Positions 1 through 6,336 of a stretch of DNA of 6,639 nt are shown here, in pieces. How positions within the stretch are numbered: position 1 is the first letter of the stretch; each line of letters begins with the position of its first letter. The DNA comes from JAWWBN01 sp033720955 (GTDB taxonomy: Bacteria > Acidobacteriota > Thermoanaerobaculia > Multivoradales > JAHEKO01). Made by a program: the position numbers and the translations under genes. The notes below the pieces were generated by a model. The model saw nothing but the letters and a program-made list of their open reading frames with translations. It was not told where the DNA came from and did not search any database. The stretch lies in contig JAWWBN010000214.1 in NCBI GenBank assembly GCA_033720955.1, forward strand, positions 1-6,639, written 5' to 3'.

Positions 1-878
1 CCCACCCCTCGGGGGCGCCCACCCTGGTCTTCGGCGCCCGCGGCATCGCCACCGTCACCCTCACCGTCTACGGTCCGCGGGTGCCGCAGCACAGCGGCCA
101 CTACGGCAACTACGTCCCCAACCCCGCGATGGGGCTGGCGCGTCTGCTGGCGTCGATGAAGGGGGCCGACGGACGGGTGACCATCCCCGGCTACTACGAC
201 GGCGTCCGGCTGAGCGACGCCGACCGCGCGGCCCTGGCGGCGGTGCCGGAAGACGTCGAGGAGCTGCACGAGAAGCTCGGCATCGGCGCGCCCGAGCGGG
301 TGGCCGGCTCGCTCCAGGAGGCGATCCAGTACCCGTCGCTCAACGTCCGGGGGATGGCCTCCGGCTGGGTGGGCGACCAGGCGCGCACCATCGTACCGGC
401 TACGGCCACCGCCGAGATCGACGTCCGCCTGGTGCCCGAGAGCGATCCGGAGCGGCTGCTGGGTCTGATCCGCGACCACATCCGAGGGCAGGGCTTCCTG
501 CTGGTGGAGGGCGAGCCGTCGGAGGCGCAGCGACGGGGCCCGAAGCCGGTGGTGCGATGGGGGTCGGAGGTGTCCTACGGCGCCTTCCGAACCCCGATCG
601 ACTCGCCGCTCGCCGCCTGGCTGCGCCGAGCCCTGGTCCGGTACCACGGCGGGGAGCCGATCCTGCTGCGCACCCTGGGCGGCTCGATCCCCATCTCTCC
701 CTTCGTCTCCACCCTGGGCGTGCCGGCGGCCACGGTGCCCACGGTGAACCCCGACAACAACCAGCACAGCCCCAACGAGAACCTGCGCGTGGGCAGCTTC
801 GTGGAGGGAATCGGGGTCATCGCGGCGGTCCTCACCGAGCCGGTCGCGGAACCGCCGGCCGGCGCGGACGACGGATAG
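1..878 (+). CDS. M20-family metallopeptidase, C-terminal part (5' end outside window)
   Basis: The reading frame is open from base 3 to a TAG at 876-878 and gives about 291 residues. The GTG at 81 is internal, because peptidase sequence continues upstream of it (TLVFGARGIATVTLTVYGPR). What is visible is the dimerisation (lid) domain followed by the end of the catalytic domain. The motif QHSGHYGN (bases 87-110) matches the HSG motif of carnosinase-type M20 dipeptidases, whose lid-domain His reaches into the partner's active site. RTIVPATATAEIDVRLVPESDP is the usual M20 strand crossing back from lid to catalytic domain. NNQHSPNENLRVG near the end carries the final metal-ligand His (765-767). 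The other zinc ligands (HxD, EE) must lie upstream of the window. Members of this family hydrolyse dipeptides or N-acyl amino acids using two metal ions; the substrate here cannot be told. The gene converges on rarA with 30 bases between stop codons. Confidence 0.93.
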   Translation, partial: HPSGAPTLVFGARGIATVTLTVYGPRVPQHSGHYGNYVPNPAMGLARLLASMKGADGRVTIPGYYDGVRLSDADRAALAAVPEDVEELHEKLGIGAPERVAGSLQEAIQYPSLNVRGMASGWVGDQARTIVPATATAEIDVRLVPESDPERLLGLIRDHIRGQGFLLVEGEPSEAQRRGPKPVVRWGSEVSYGAFRTPIDSPLAAWLRRALVRYHGGEPILLRTLGGSIPISPFVSTLGVPAATVPTVNPDNNQHSPNENLRVGSFVEGIGVIAAVLTEPVAEPPAGADDG

Positions 879-908
879 CGGCGCCCCGGGCCGCCCCGCC
901 ACCCGGTC

Positions 909-2291
909 TCACCCGTCCGTCGGCTTCCGCCCGGCGGCGGCGGAGCGCAGACGCTGGAAGCGCTCCAGCCGCTCGGCCAGCTCCGCCTCGAAGCCCTCTC
1001 CTCTCGGCCGGTAGAAGCGGGTCCCCTGGAGCCCCTCCGGCAGACAGTCGAGACCGCCCACCCCCTCCTCGGTGTCGTGGGCGTAGACGTAGCCGCGTCC
1101 GTAGCCCACCTCCTTCATGAGCCGGGTGGGCGCGTTGCGCAGGGCCGGCGGCACCGGGTCGGCGGGACGCTCCTCCACGGCGTGGCGGGCGTCGCCCCAG
1201 GCCCGGTAGGCGGCGTTGCTCTTGGGCGCCAGCGCCAGGTACACCGCCGCCTGCGCCAGCGCCAGCTCTCCCTCCGGCGAGCCCAGGCGGTGGTAGGCGT
1301 CCCAGGCGGCGAGAGCCTGCGGCAGGGCGCCCGGGTCCGCCAGGCCCACGTCCTCGCTGGCGAAGCGCACCATCCGCCGCGCGACGTAGAGCGGCTCCTC
1401 GCCGGCGGCGAGCATCCGCGCCAGCCAGTAGACGGCGGCGTCGGGGTCGCTCTCGCGCAGCGACTTGTGGAGCGCCGAGATCAGGTTGAAGTGCTCCTCG
1501 CCCGCCTTGTCGTAGACCAGGGTCTTGCGCTGGGCCACGGCGGCGACCGCCGCGGCGTCCACCCGCGAGATCCCGGCGCCGGCGGCGTCGGCCACCACCA
1601 GCTCCAGCAGGTTGAGCGCCCGCCGGGCGTCGCCCGAGGCGAGCTGGGCGATGGAGGACAGCGCCGGCGGCTCCAGCTCGACGTCGTGCTCCCCCAGGCC
1701 GCGCTCGGCGTCGGCCAGGGCGCGCTCCAGCAGCTCCGTCAGCTCGTCCACCGAGAGCGGGTCGAGGACCACGACGCGGCAGCGGGAGAGGAGGGCTGCG
1801 TTGAGCTCGAAGGAGGGGTTCTCGGTGGTGGCCCCCACCAGCACGATGTCGCCGCGCTCGACGTAGGGCAGGAAGGCGTCCTGCTGGGCGCGGTTGAAGC
1901 GGTGGATCTCGTCCACGAAGAGCAGCGTCCGCCGGCCCGTGGCGCGGCGCAGCCGGGCGGCGTCGGCCATCACCGCCTTGACCTCCTTGATCCCCGAGGT
2001 CACCGCCGAGAAGGGGACGAAGCGGCAGGAGGTGCGGCGGGCGACGATGCGGGCCAGGGTGGTCTTGCCCGAGCCGGGCGGCCCCCAGAAGACCAGGGAC
2101 GGCACCCGGTCGGCGGCGATGGCGCGGGCCAGGAAGCCGTCCTCCCCGGCGACCTCCCTCTGACCCACCACCTCGGCCAGGTCGCGCGGGCGCATCCGGT
2201 CGGCGAGCGGGGTGGCGGCCGCCGGCGCCGCATCGCCCGGATCGGGCGGCGACGCCTCGGAGTCGTCGAAGAGGGTGGGCACCGGGGGCAC
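909..2291 (-). CDS. rarA: Replication-associated recombination protein A (RarA/MgsA), AAA+ ATPase
   Basis: This gene encodes a clamp-loader-like AAA+ ATPase of 460 residues (E. coli RarA has 447). The family acts on DNA at stalled replication forks and on single-strand ends together with SSB. Motifs in order: LADRMRP near residue 29, the family's usual opening; Walker A GPPGSGKTT (70-78); Walker B TLLFVDE (122-128) followed by IHRFNRAQQDAFLPYVERG; sensor 1 ATTENPSFE (154-162); arginine finger in SRCRVV (R170); and GDARRALNLLE as sensor 2. The RarA-specific C-terminal tetramerisation part follows, with RRMVRFASEDVGLADP, LALAPKSNAAY and MKEVGYGRGYVYAHD. The start is one of two in-frame GTG codons, 2289-2291 or 2280-2282. 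I chose the first because a weak GGGGAG sits 10 bases upstream, while the second has no spaced Shine-Dalgarno. The frame stays open for a further 430 codons upstream, but that part lies antisense to the symporter pair and has no start codon near rarA. The gene is divergent from the membrane-protein gene and probably monocistronic. Confidence 0.96.
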   Translation of the reverse strand: MPPVPTLFDDSEASPPDPGDAAPAAATPLADRMRPRDLAEVVGQREVAGEDGFLARAIAADRVPSLVFWGPPGSGKTTLARIVARRTSCRFVPFSAVTSGIKEVKAVMADAARLRRATGRRTLLFVDEIHRFNRAQQDAFLPYVERGDIVLVGATTENPSFELNAALLSRCRVVVLDPLSVDELTELLERALADAERGLGEHDVELEPPALSSIAQLASGDARRALNLLELVVADAAGAGISRVDAAAVAAVAQRKTLVYDKAGEEHFNLISALHKSLRESDPDAAVYWLARMLAAGEEPLYVARRMVRFASEDVGLADPGALPQALAAWDAYHRLGSPEGELALAQAAVYLALAPKSNAAYRAWGDARHAVEERPADPVPPALRNAPTRLMKEVGYGRGYVYAHDTEEGVGGLDCLPEGLQGTRFYRPRGEGFEAELAERLERFQRLRSAAAGRKPTDG

Positions 2292-2351
2292 TATACCCCC
2301 GCTCCCCGGCCTACAATGCCGGCGGATGACCCGAGGTGGCGAGGGAGCCTG
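2283..2351. promoter_or_regulatory. Compact divergent promoter region between rarA and the symporter pair
   Basis: About 60 bases separate the two divergent starts. On the plus strand TACAAT (2312-2317) matches five of six bases of the sigma-70 -10 box, but nothing resembling TTGACA lies 16-18 bases upstream. On the minus strand TATAGT (plus coordinates 2290-2295) also matches five of six, with TTGTAG (2311-2316) as a weak -35 at 15-base spacing. That -35 overlaps the plus-strand -10. If both are real, the predicted start sites fall about seven bases downstream, at roughly 2324-2326 on plus and 2282-2284 on minus. Both would lie on or next to start codons. These A/T-rich hexamers stand out in a nearly all-G/C background. 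The promoter assignment is inferred from motifs alone. Confidence 0.4.
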
Positions 2352-2352
2352 A
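2326..2352 (+). promoter_or_regulatory. Candidate leader ORF (8 codons, MTRGGEGA) overlapping the next start codon
   Basis: An ATG at 2326-2328 opens an 8-codon frame that ends at TGA 2350-2352. Its last base is the A of the membrane-protein ATG (2352-2354), giving a TGATG overlap typical of translational coupling. The ATG lies about 8 bases after TACAAT, where a transcript could begin, so it could be read as a leaderless start. The codons GGT GGC GAG GGA also make up the purine-rich Shine-Dalgarno of the following gene, which may explain the arrangement without any translation of the leader. Chance occurrence is quite possible. Confidence 0.2.
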
Positions 2353-2777
2353 TGGTCCGGCGGGTGGCGCTGGTCGCGGTCGCGGCCGGGAGTCTGCTGG
2401 TCCTCTTCTTCTCGCTCGCGGGGGGAGCGGGCGCCTCCGTCGGGTTCACCCTGACGGCGGGCGCGATCCCGTTCGCCCTGATGGCGCTGGGTGCGACCCG
2501 CGCGGGCCGGTTGGGGACGGCGGCGGTGCCGATCCTGGCGCTGCTGGCGGTCGTCGAAGGGGCGCTCGTGGGCATGCTGCTCCTGCGCGGCCGGGTGCTG
2601 GAGCCGCCCTGGGTGGGCGGGCTTCCCCTCGGCGCGGCGCTGCTCGTCTACGGCCTGCTTCTGCTCCCCCTGGCGGCGACGGCGGTGGGCTTCGCTCTCG
2701 TCTTCGACCGCTTCGACGTCTCCGAGGACGACCTCGAGCGCCTGCGGGGGCTGGCCCCCGGGGAGGGGGAGGGGTAG
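2352..2777 (+). CDS. Small four-helix membrane protein of unknown function, paired with symporter
   Basis: I do not recognise the family. The product has 141 residues and about four hydrophobic helices, near 5-24, 30-49, 57-79 and 92-118. They are followed by a charged tail (DRFDVSEDDLERLRGLAPGEGEG). N-terminal VRR and the ATRAGR loop after helix 2 suggest both termini are cytoplasmic. The start at ATG 2352 is supported by GAGGGAG (2341-2347) just upstream and by the onset of membrane-protein sequence. The TAG at 2775-2777 is 6 bases before the symporter ATG, and the symporter's ribosome-binding site lies inside this gene's last codons, so the two are almost certainly co-transcribed and perhaps translationally coupled. 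Some sodium:solute symporters have a small membrane partner encoded just upstream (DUF485 or DUF4212 proteins, typically with two helices). This protein is longer and lacks obvious signatures of those families, so a similar partner role is inference from position only. Confidence 0.82.
   Translation: MVRRVALVAVAAGSLLVLFFSLAGGAGASVGFTLTAGAIPFALMALGATRAGRLGTAAVPILALLAVVEGALVGMLLLRGRVLEPPWVGGLPLGAALLVYGLLLLPLAATAVGFALVFDRFDVSEDDLERLRGLAPGEGEG
2746..2774 (+). promoter_or_regulatory. G-rich tract containing the symporter ribosome-binding site; possible RNA structure
   Basis: Four runs of at least four G occur in order: 2746-2750, 2760-2763, 2765-2769 and 2771-2774. The first loop is nine bases (ctggccccc) and the other two are a single A, which fits the general form of a G-quadruplex. 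The last runs form GGAGGGG (2768-2774), the Shine-Dalgarno about nine bases before the symporter ATG at 2784. CCCCC (2755-2759) can pair with the first G run (four-base loop CTGG) or with GGGGG 2765-2769 (five-base loop), which would hide the ribosome-binding site. The tract also encodes the APGEGEG end of the upstream protein, so amino-acid or base bias may be the whole explanation. Confidence 0.3.
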
Positions 2778-2783
2778 CCCTCG

Positions 2784-4286
2784 ATGCCGATCCTCGACCG
2801 GCCCCTGGTCGCCGCCGTCTCGCTGGCCTACCTCGCGCTGATGACGGCGATCGGGCTCTGGGCGCTGCGGCGCACCCGGACCGCCCGCGACTTCTTCGTC
2901 GCCGGGCAGTCGATCGGGCTCCTGGTCACGGGTCTGGCGACCATGTCGGCGGCCTTCTCCGGCTTCGTCTTCCTGGGTGGGCCGGGGCTCGTCTACCAGA
3001 TGGGGCTGGCCTCGCTCCTCATCGTCGCCCCGGTGGGCTTCACCGCCGGTCTCCTCTGCTGGACGGTGGCCAAGCGGCTGCGGCTCCTCTCCGAGACGCG
3101 GCCGGTCTACACCGTGCCGGACGCCCTGCTGGCGCGGTACCGGAGCCGCCTGGTGTCGGGCCTCGCGGCGGTGGGGATCCTGCTGGGGTCGGTGGCCTAC
3201 CTGGGCGCCCAGCTCCAGGCGCTGGGGGTGCTGATCGAGGCCGTCTTCGGCACCCGCGAGCTGCTGGGTGCCTGGAGCCTGCCGGCGGCGATGGGGGCCG
3301 GGGTGGCGGCCATCGCGGTCTACGCGGTGGCCGGGGGGATGGTCGCCGGCGTCTACACCGACTTCGTCCAGGGCCTGACGATGGTGGGGGCAGCCCTCGG
3401 CGTCTTCTACTACGCCCTCGAGGCCGGCGGCGGGCTGGGGACGATGACGCGCGAGATCGCCGCCTCGCCGGCCTTCGGACCCGGCTTCCTCGACCCGCTG
3501 GGCGGCGCGCCGCTCTTCACCGCCGCCGGCTTCTTCTTCCTCTTCGGCGTCGGCGTGCTGGGGCAGCCGCAGATGCTGCACAAGTTCTACATGCTGCGCG
3601 ACGTGTCGCGCCTGAGGTGGATGCCGGCGGTGCTCGGCGGCTCCCAGGCGGCCTGCATCCTGATCTGGCTCGGGATCGGGCTGGCGGTGCCGGCGCTGGT
3701 CGCCGCGGGGCGGCTGGAGCCCCTCGCCTCTCCCGACGACGCCTCCCCCGTCTTCCTGCTGCAGTTCGCTCCCGGGCTCCTCGCGGGGGTCGTGGTCGCG
3801 GGGGTCCTGGCGGCGATCATGAGCTCCGCCGACTCCTTCGTGAACATCGCCTCGGCCGCCCTGGTGCGCGACCTGCCGAAGGCGCTCGGCGTGCGGCTGC
3901 CGGAGCAGCTCCTCTGGGGACGGGTCATGGTGCTGGCCATCGCCGTCCTCGCCGCGCTCTTCGCGCTGGTCTACGGCGACCTCATCGCCCTGCTCGGGAC
4001 CTTCGCCTTCGCCACCTTCGCCGCCGCCCTGGCGCCGGCCATGGCGGTCGGCCTGAACTGGAAGCGGGTCGGCGCCGGCGCCGCCGGGGCCTCGATCGCC
4101 ACCGGTCTCCTGCTGCAGGTGGGTCTCGAGCTCGCCACCCGCGCCGGGCGTCTCACGGTGCTGCCCCCCGGGGTCCTGCCCGGGGTGGTGGCCCTGGCGG
4201 GCTCCTTCACGGTGCTGATCCTCTGGGCCTGGGTGGCGCCCGGCCCCGCCCCCGACGACGACGTCGCCCTCGTGATGGAGCTCTGA
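2784..4286 (+). CDS. Sodium:solute symporter (SSS family) permease
   Basis: This gene encodes a 500-residue inner-membrane permease of the SSS family (PutP, PanF, ActP, SGLT relatives), which couples solute uptake to sodium entry through a LeuT-type fold. About 13 hydrophobic helices are visible, roughly at 8-28, 43-64, 72-95, 122-150, 162-183, 188-212, 241-261, 282-306, 325-352, 380-400, 401-423, 431-452 and 464-486. Family marks are GLATMSAAFSGFVFLGGPGLVY (50-71, helix unwound around the substrate), the signature YAVAGGMVAGVYTDFVQG (180-197), QPQMLHKFYMLRD (261-273) and AAIMSSADSFVNIAS (343-357). In the last, S347 and S348 line up with the Na2-site Ser340/Thr341 of PutP. The position equivalent to PutP Asp55 appears to be Ala57, so a PutP-like proline/sodium mode is doubtful. 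The substrate is unknown, and no neighbouring catabolic gene hints at it. The start is ATG 2784 with GGAGGGG nine bases upstream. The stop is 9 bases from that of the convergent methyltransferase. Confidence 0.93.
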   Translation: MPILDRPLVAAVSLAYLALMTAIGLWALRRTRTARDFFVAGQSIGLLVTGLATMSAAFSGFVFLGGPGLVYQMGLASLLIVAPVGFTAGLLCWTVAKRLRLLSETRPVYTVPDALLARYRSRLVSGLAAVGILLGSVAYLGAQLQALGVLIEAVFGTRELLGAWSLPAAMGAGVAAIAVYAVAGGMVAGVYTDFVQGLTMVGAALGVFYYALEAGGGLGTMTREIAASPAFGPGFLDPLGGAPLFTAAGFFFLFGVGVLGQPQMLHKFYMLRDVSRLRWMPAVLGGSQAACILIWLGIGLAVPALVAAGRLEPLASPDDASPVFLLQFAPGLLAGVVVAGVLAAIMSSADSFVNIASAALVRDLPKALGVRLPEQLLWGRVMVLAIAVLAALFALVYGDLIALLGTFAFATFAAALAPAMAVGLNWKRVGAGAAGASIATGLLLQVGLELATRAGRLTVLPPGVLPGVVALAGSFTVLILWAWVAPGPAPDDDVALVMEL

Positions 4287-4295
4287 GGGGGCGGC

Positions 4296-5474
4296 CTACC
4301 CCCGGCGGGGCAGGATCTCGTACCGCAGCCAGCGCACGTCCTGCGGGCCCACCCGCAGGGGCCAGCGCCGGCTGGCCTTCAGGCCCAGGTGGCGGGTGAG
4401 GCCGGGCGCCCCGGAGAGGACGTAGGCCCGCGCCCCCGGGCAGCGGCGCAGCAGACCGCCCAGCGCGCGCCAGGACTCGGCCAGCTCCCGGCCCTCCCCC
4501 AGCCGCTCGCCCCACGGCGGGTTGGCCACCACGACACCGGGCGCCGGATCGGGGACCAGCGTGGCGGCGTCGGCCAGACGCAGCTCGACCTGCCCCTCCA
4601 GGCCGGCGCGGCGGGCGCTCTCCCGCGCGATCCCCAGAGCCCCCTCGTGCCGGTCGCTCCCGACGATGGGCGCCGGGAGACGCCGCCGCTGGCGGTCCCT
4701 CGCCTCCTGCCGCAGCCTCCCCCACAGCTTCGGATCGGCGTCGGGAAAGCGCTCGGCGGCGAAGCCGCGCTCCAGCCCGGGCGCTCGCTCCAGGGCGAGG
4801 AGGGCCGCCTCCAGCACGAAGGTGCCCGAGCCGCACATCGGGTCGAGCAGCGGGCTGGCGCCGTCCCAGCCGGTCAGCAGGAGCAGCCCCGCGGCGGTGG
4901 CCTCCGGCAGCGGGCTCCTGACCTGGATCGGCCGGTAGCCGCGGCGGTGCAGGCTGCCGCCGGCGAGATCGCGGAAAAGGTGCGCCTCGCCGCGACGCAC
5001 GATCACCCGCACCGGCACGTCGGGGTCGCGCCGGTCGACGTCGGGCCGCCGGCCGCGGCGGGAGCGGATGCGGTCCGCGATGGCGTCCTTCACCCGCAGA
5101 GCGGCGAAGCGGGCGTCGCCGAAGCCGCGCTCGCTCACCGACGCCTTGACGGCGAAGGTGTGGCGGGTGCCGACGAGCTCCTCCCAGCGGACCCCGGCGG
5201 CCAGCTCGTAGAGCTGGTCGGGCGTGGCCGCGGCGCCGGAGACGACCGGCTCCAGCAGGCGCACGGCGGAGCGCAGCCAGAGGAGCGCCCGGCGGGCGGC
5301 GTCGGGGGAGGCAGCGAACCGCGCTCCGCCCGCCACGGCCTCGACGTGGCGGGCGCCCAGGCCGAGCAGCTCGCCCGCCACGACCTCCTCGAGCCCCCGG
5401 GCGCACTGGGCTAGATAGAGCGGCGGCCTCGACGCCGGGCGGCGGGCGGGGGAGCGCTCGCGGGGTCGCGGCAT
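4296..5474 (-). CDS. THUMP-domain class I RNA methyltransferase (RlmL/TrmN group, N2-methylguanosine)
   Basis: The product has 392 residues. An arginine-rich start (MPRPRERSPARRPASR) leads into a ferredoxin-like plus THUMP RNA-binding region (about 19-165), ending in the family marks LRVKDAIADRIR (126-137) and LFRDLAGGSLHRRGYRP (166-182). The Rossmann methyltransferase domain follows: DPMCGSGTF (211-219) binds S-adenosylmethionine, GSDRHEGAL (272-280) contains acidic D274 of motif II, and NPPWGERL (318-325) is motif IV, which positions the exocyclic amine. Relatives methylate N2 of guanine in 23S rRNA (E. coli RlmL, G2445) or tRNA (Thermus TrmN, G6), and the sequence cannot separate these. 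The length matches single-domain relatives such as B. subtilis YpsC. The RlmK half of the fused, about 700-residue E. coli enzyme is absent. The start is ATG 5472-5474, with GGGAGGA (5480-5486) five bases upstream. The gene lies on the same strand as the FKBP gene, 92 bases away. Confidence 0.92.
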   Translation of the reverse strand: MPRPRERSPARRPASRPPLYLAQCARGLEEVVAGELLGLGARHVEAVAGGARFAASPDAARRALLWLRSAVRLLEPVVSGAAATPDQLYELAAGVRWEELVGTRHTFAVKASVSERGFGDARFAALRVKDAIADRIRSRRGRRPDVDRRDPDVPVRVIVRRGEAHLFRDLAGGSLHRRGYRPIQVRSPLPEATAAGLLLLTGWDGASPLLDPMCGSGTFVLEAALLALERAPGLERGFAAERFPDADPKLWGRLRQEARDRQRRRLPAPIVGSDRHEGALGIARESARRAGLEGQVELRLADAATLVPDPAPGVVVANPPWGERLGEGRELAESWRALGGLLRRCPGARAYVLSGAPGLTRHLGLKASRRWPLRVGPQDVRWLRYEILPRRG

Positions 5475-5493
5475 GGTGGTCCTCCCGATCGTA

Positions 5494-5511
5494 CCGGTCC
5501 GCCCGGACCGG
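5494..5511. repeat. Inverted repeat CCGGTCCG-CC-CGGACCGG between FKBP and methyltransferase genes
   Basis: Two perfect 8-base arms flank a CC centre. As RNA this would fold as a 7-pair stem with a GCCC/GGGC loop. It lies 55 bases after the FKBP stop and about 20 bases before the methyltransferase start. No U-run follows on the minus strand, so it is not a canonical intrinsic terminator. It could be a Rho-aided or attenuating hairpin, a protein-binding palindrome, or chance in GC-rich DNA. The next bases on the minus strand include TACGAT, a poor -10 candidate. Confidence 0.45.
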
Positions 5512-5566
5512 CCGGCGCCCCGGCGCGCGCGGTCTCTCTCCCTCGCCCCGGAGCCGGCGGCCCCGG

Positions 5567-6280
5567 CTACTCGGGGCTCTCGTCCGGGCTCTCGATGCCC
5601 AGCAGCTCGACCTCGAAGATCAGGGTGGCGCCGGGGCCGATGACCGGCGGCCGGCCGGCGTCGCCGTAGGCGATGTCCGAGGGACAGACCAGCCGGCTCT
5701 TGCCTCCGACCTTCATCTTGGCCACGCCCTCGGTCCAGCAGGGCACCACCTGGCTCAACGGAAAGGTCACCGGCTGCCCGCGGTCCACCGAGCTGTCGAA
5801 GACGCTGCCGTCGCGAAGAGTGCCGTGGTAGTGGACCGTCACCCGGTCGGTGGCGGTGGGGCTGGCCCCCTCGCCCGCCCTGAGCTCCGTGTAGACGAGG
5901 CCCGTCTCGGTGGTCTCGGCGCCCTCCTCGGCCGCGGCCCGGGCCAGGAACTCGACCGCGGCGGCCTTCTCCGCCTCGGCCTTCCGCTGGGTGCGGTCCT
6001 GCGCGAGCTGCTGGAGCTGGGCCTGGTAGGCCATCGGGTCCACTCCGTGGGTGTCGCGGCCCAGGACGCCGTCCGCCAGCCCCGCCTGGACCACCGCCAC
6101 CTCCTCGGCGCTCAGATCGAAGGTGGCGACGTTCCGGCTCAGCAGCAGGCCGAGGACGTAGAAGACCTTCTCCTCGTCGGTCGGCGGTGCGGCCGCCTCG
6201 TGGCTCTCGGCGACGAGCAGGGTGGGGCTCAGCAGCAGGGCGGCTAGCAGGAGGGCGGCCGCCCTCGGGCGATGCGTCAT
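5567..6280 (-). CDS. Secreted FKBP-type peptidyl-prolyl cis-trans isomerase (FkpA/Mip-like)
   Basis: The product has 237 residues. MTHRPRAAALLLAALLLSPTLLVA is a Sec signal peptide, with cleavage plausible after A24; no lipobox Cys is present, so a soluble periplasmic enzyme is expected. Residues about 34-118 form the helical FkpA/Mip-type N-terminal region (EEKVFYVLGLLLSRNV, then a Gln/Glu/Lys-rich helix 86-107), which in relatives makes the dimer. The FKBP domain runs from about 127 to 230: VTVHYHGTLRDGSVFDSS (Y151, F161, D162), VVPCWTEGVAKMKVGGKSRL (W182), SDIAYGD (I203, Y205) and GPGATLIFEVELL (F222). The core aromatic and acidic residues of the rapamycin-binding active site are all present, so isomerase activity is likely. 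It would assist folding in the envelope. The only two cysteines, C181 and C199, lie in this domain. The start at ATG 6278-6280 is firm: AAAGGAG (6288-6294) lies seven bases upstream, the best ribosome-binding site in the window. Confidence 0.95.
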   Translation of the reverse strand: MTHRPRAAALLLAALLLSPTLLVAESHEAAAPPTDEEKVFYVLGLLLSRNVATFDLSAEEVAVVQAGLADGVLGRDTHGVDPMAYQAQLQQLAQDRTQRKAEAEKAAAVEFLARAAAEEGAETTETGLVYTELRAGEGASPTATDRVTVHYHGTLRDGSVFDSSVDRGQPVTFPLSQVVPCWTEGVAKMKVGGKSRLVCPSDIAYGDAGRPPVIGPGATLIFEVELLGIESPDESPE

Positions 6281-6336
6281 GGGATCACTCCTTTGTCGTG
6301 GTCACGGGCGGCGCGCGCGTCAGGACGGCGGCGCGT

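Noticed and set aside
878..894. GCGGC/GCCGC hairpin between the M20 peptidase and rarA stops
   Set aside because: A five-pair stem without a U-run in an all-G/C stretch is not enough to call a terminator.
1077..2351. Long open frame on the plus strand running into the small membrane protein
   Set aside because: This part is antisense to rarA, rich in Gly/Arg/His/Val and without domains. Only the portion from ATG 2352 has coherent membrane-protein sequence and a ribosome-binding site.
2292..3581. A 430-codon open extension of the rarA frame upstream of its start, antisense to the membrane-protein and symporter genes
   Set aside because: It encodes low-complexity Arg/Gln/Pro/Gly-rich sequence with no recognisable domain, and it lies opposite two genes with clear membrane-protein features. 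It is a by-product of G/C-biased third positions; RarA itself begins at the GTG codons near 2282-2291.
4287..4303. GGGGG/CCCCC inverted repeat between the convergent symporter and methyltransferase stops as a shared terminator
   Set aside because: The stem has only five pairs with a seven-base loop, no U-run on either strand, and overlaps the methyltransferase stop. Such short G/C pairings are expected by chance here.
2336..4399. A 687-codon plus-strand frame across the symporter region
   Set aside because: It is out of frame with the symporter and consists of Arg/Gly/Pro/Ala-rich sequence typical of a shifted frame in GC-rich DNA.
4207..5406. Long frames overlapping the methyltransferase on both strands (minus 4207-5406, plus 4389-5414)
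   Set aside because: They are arginine- and proline-rich shadows. The frame at 4296-5474 carries all methyltransferase and THUMP motifs and a good ribosome-binding site.
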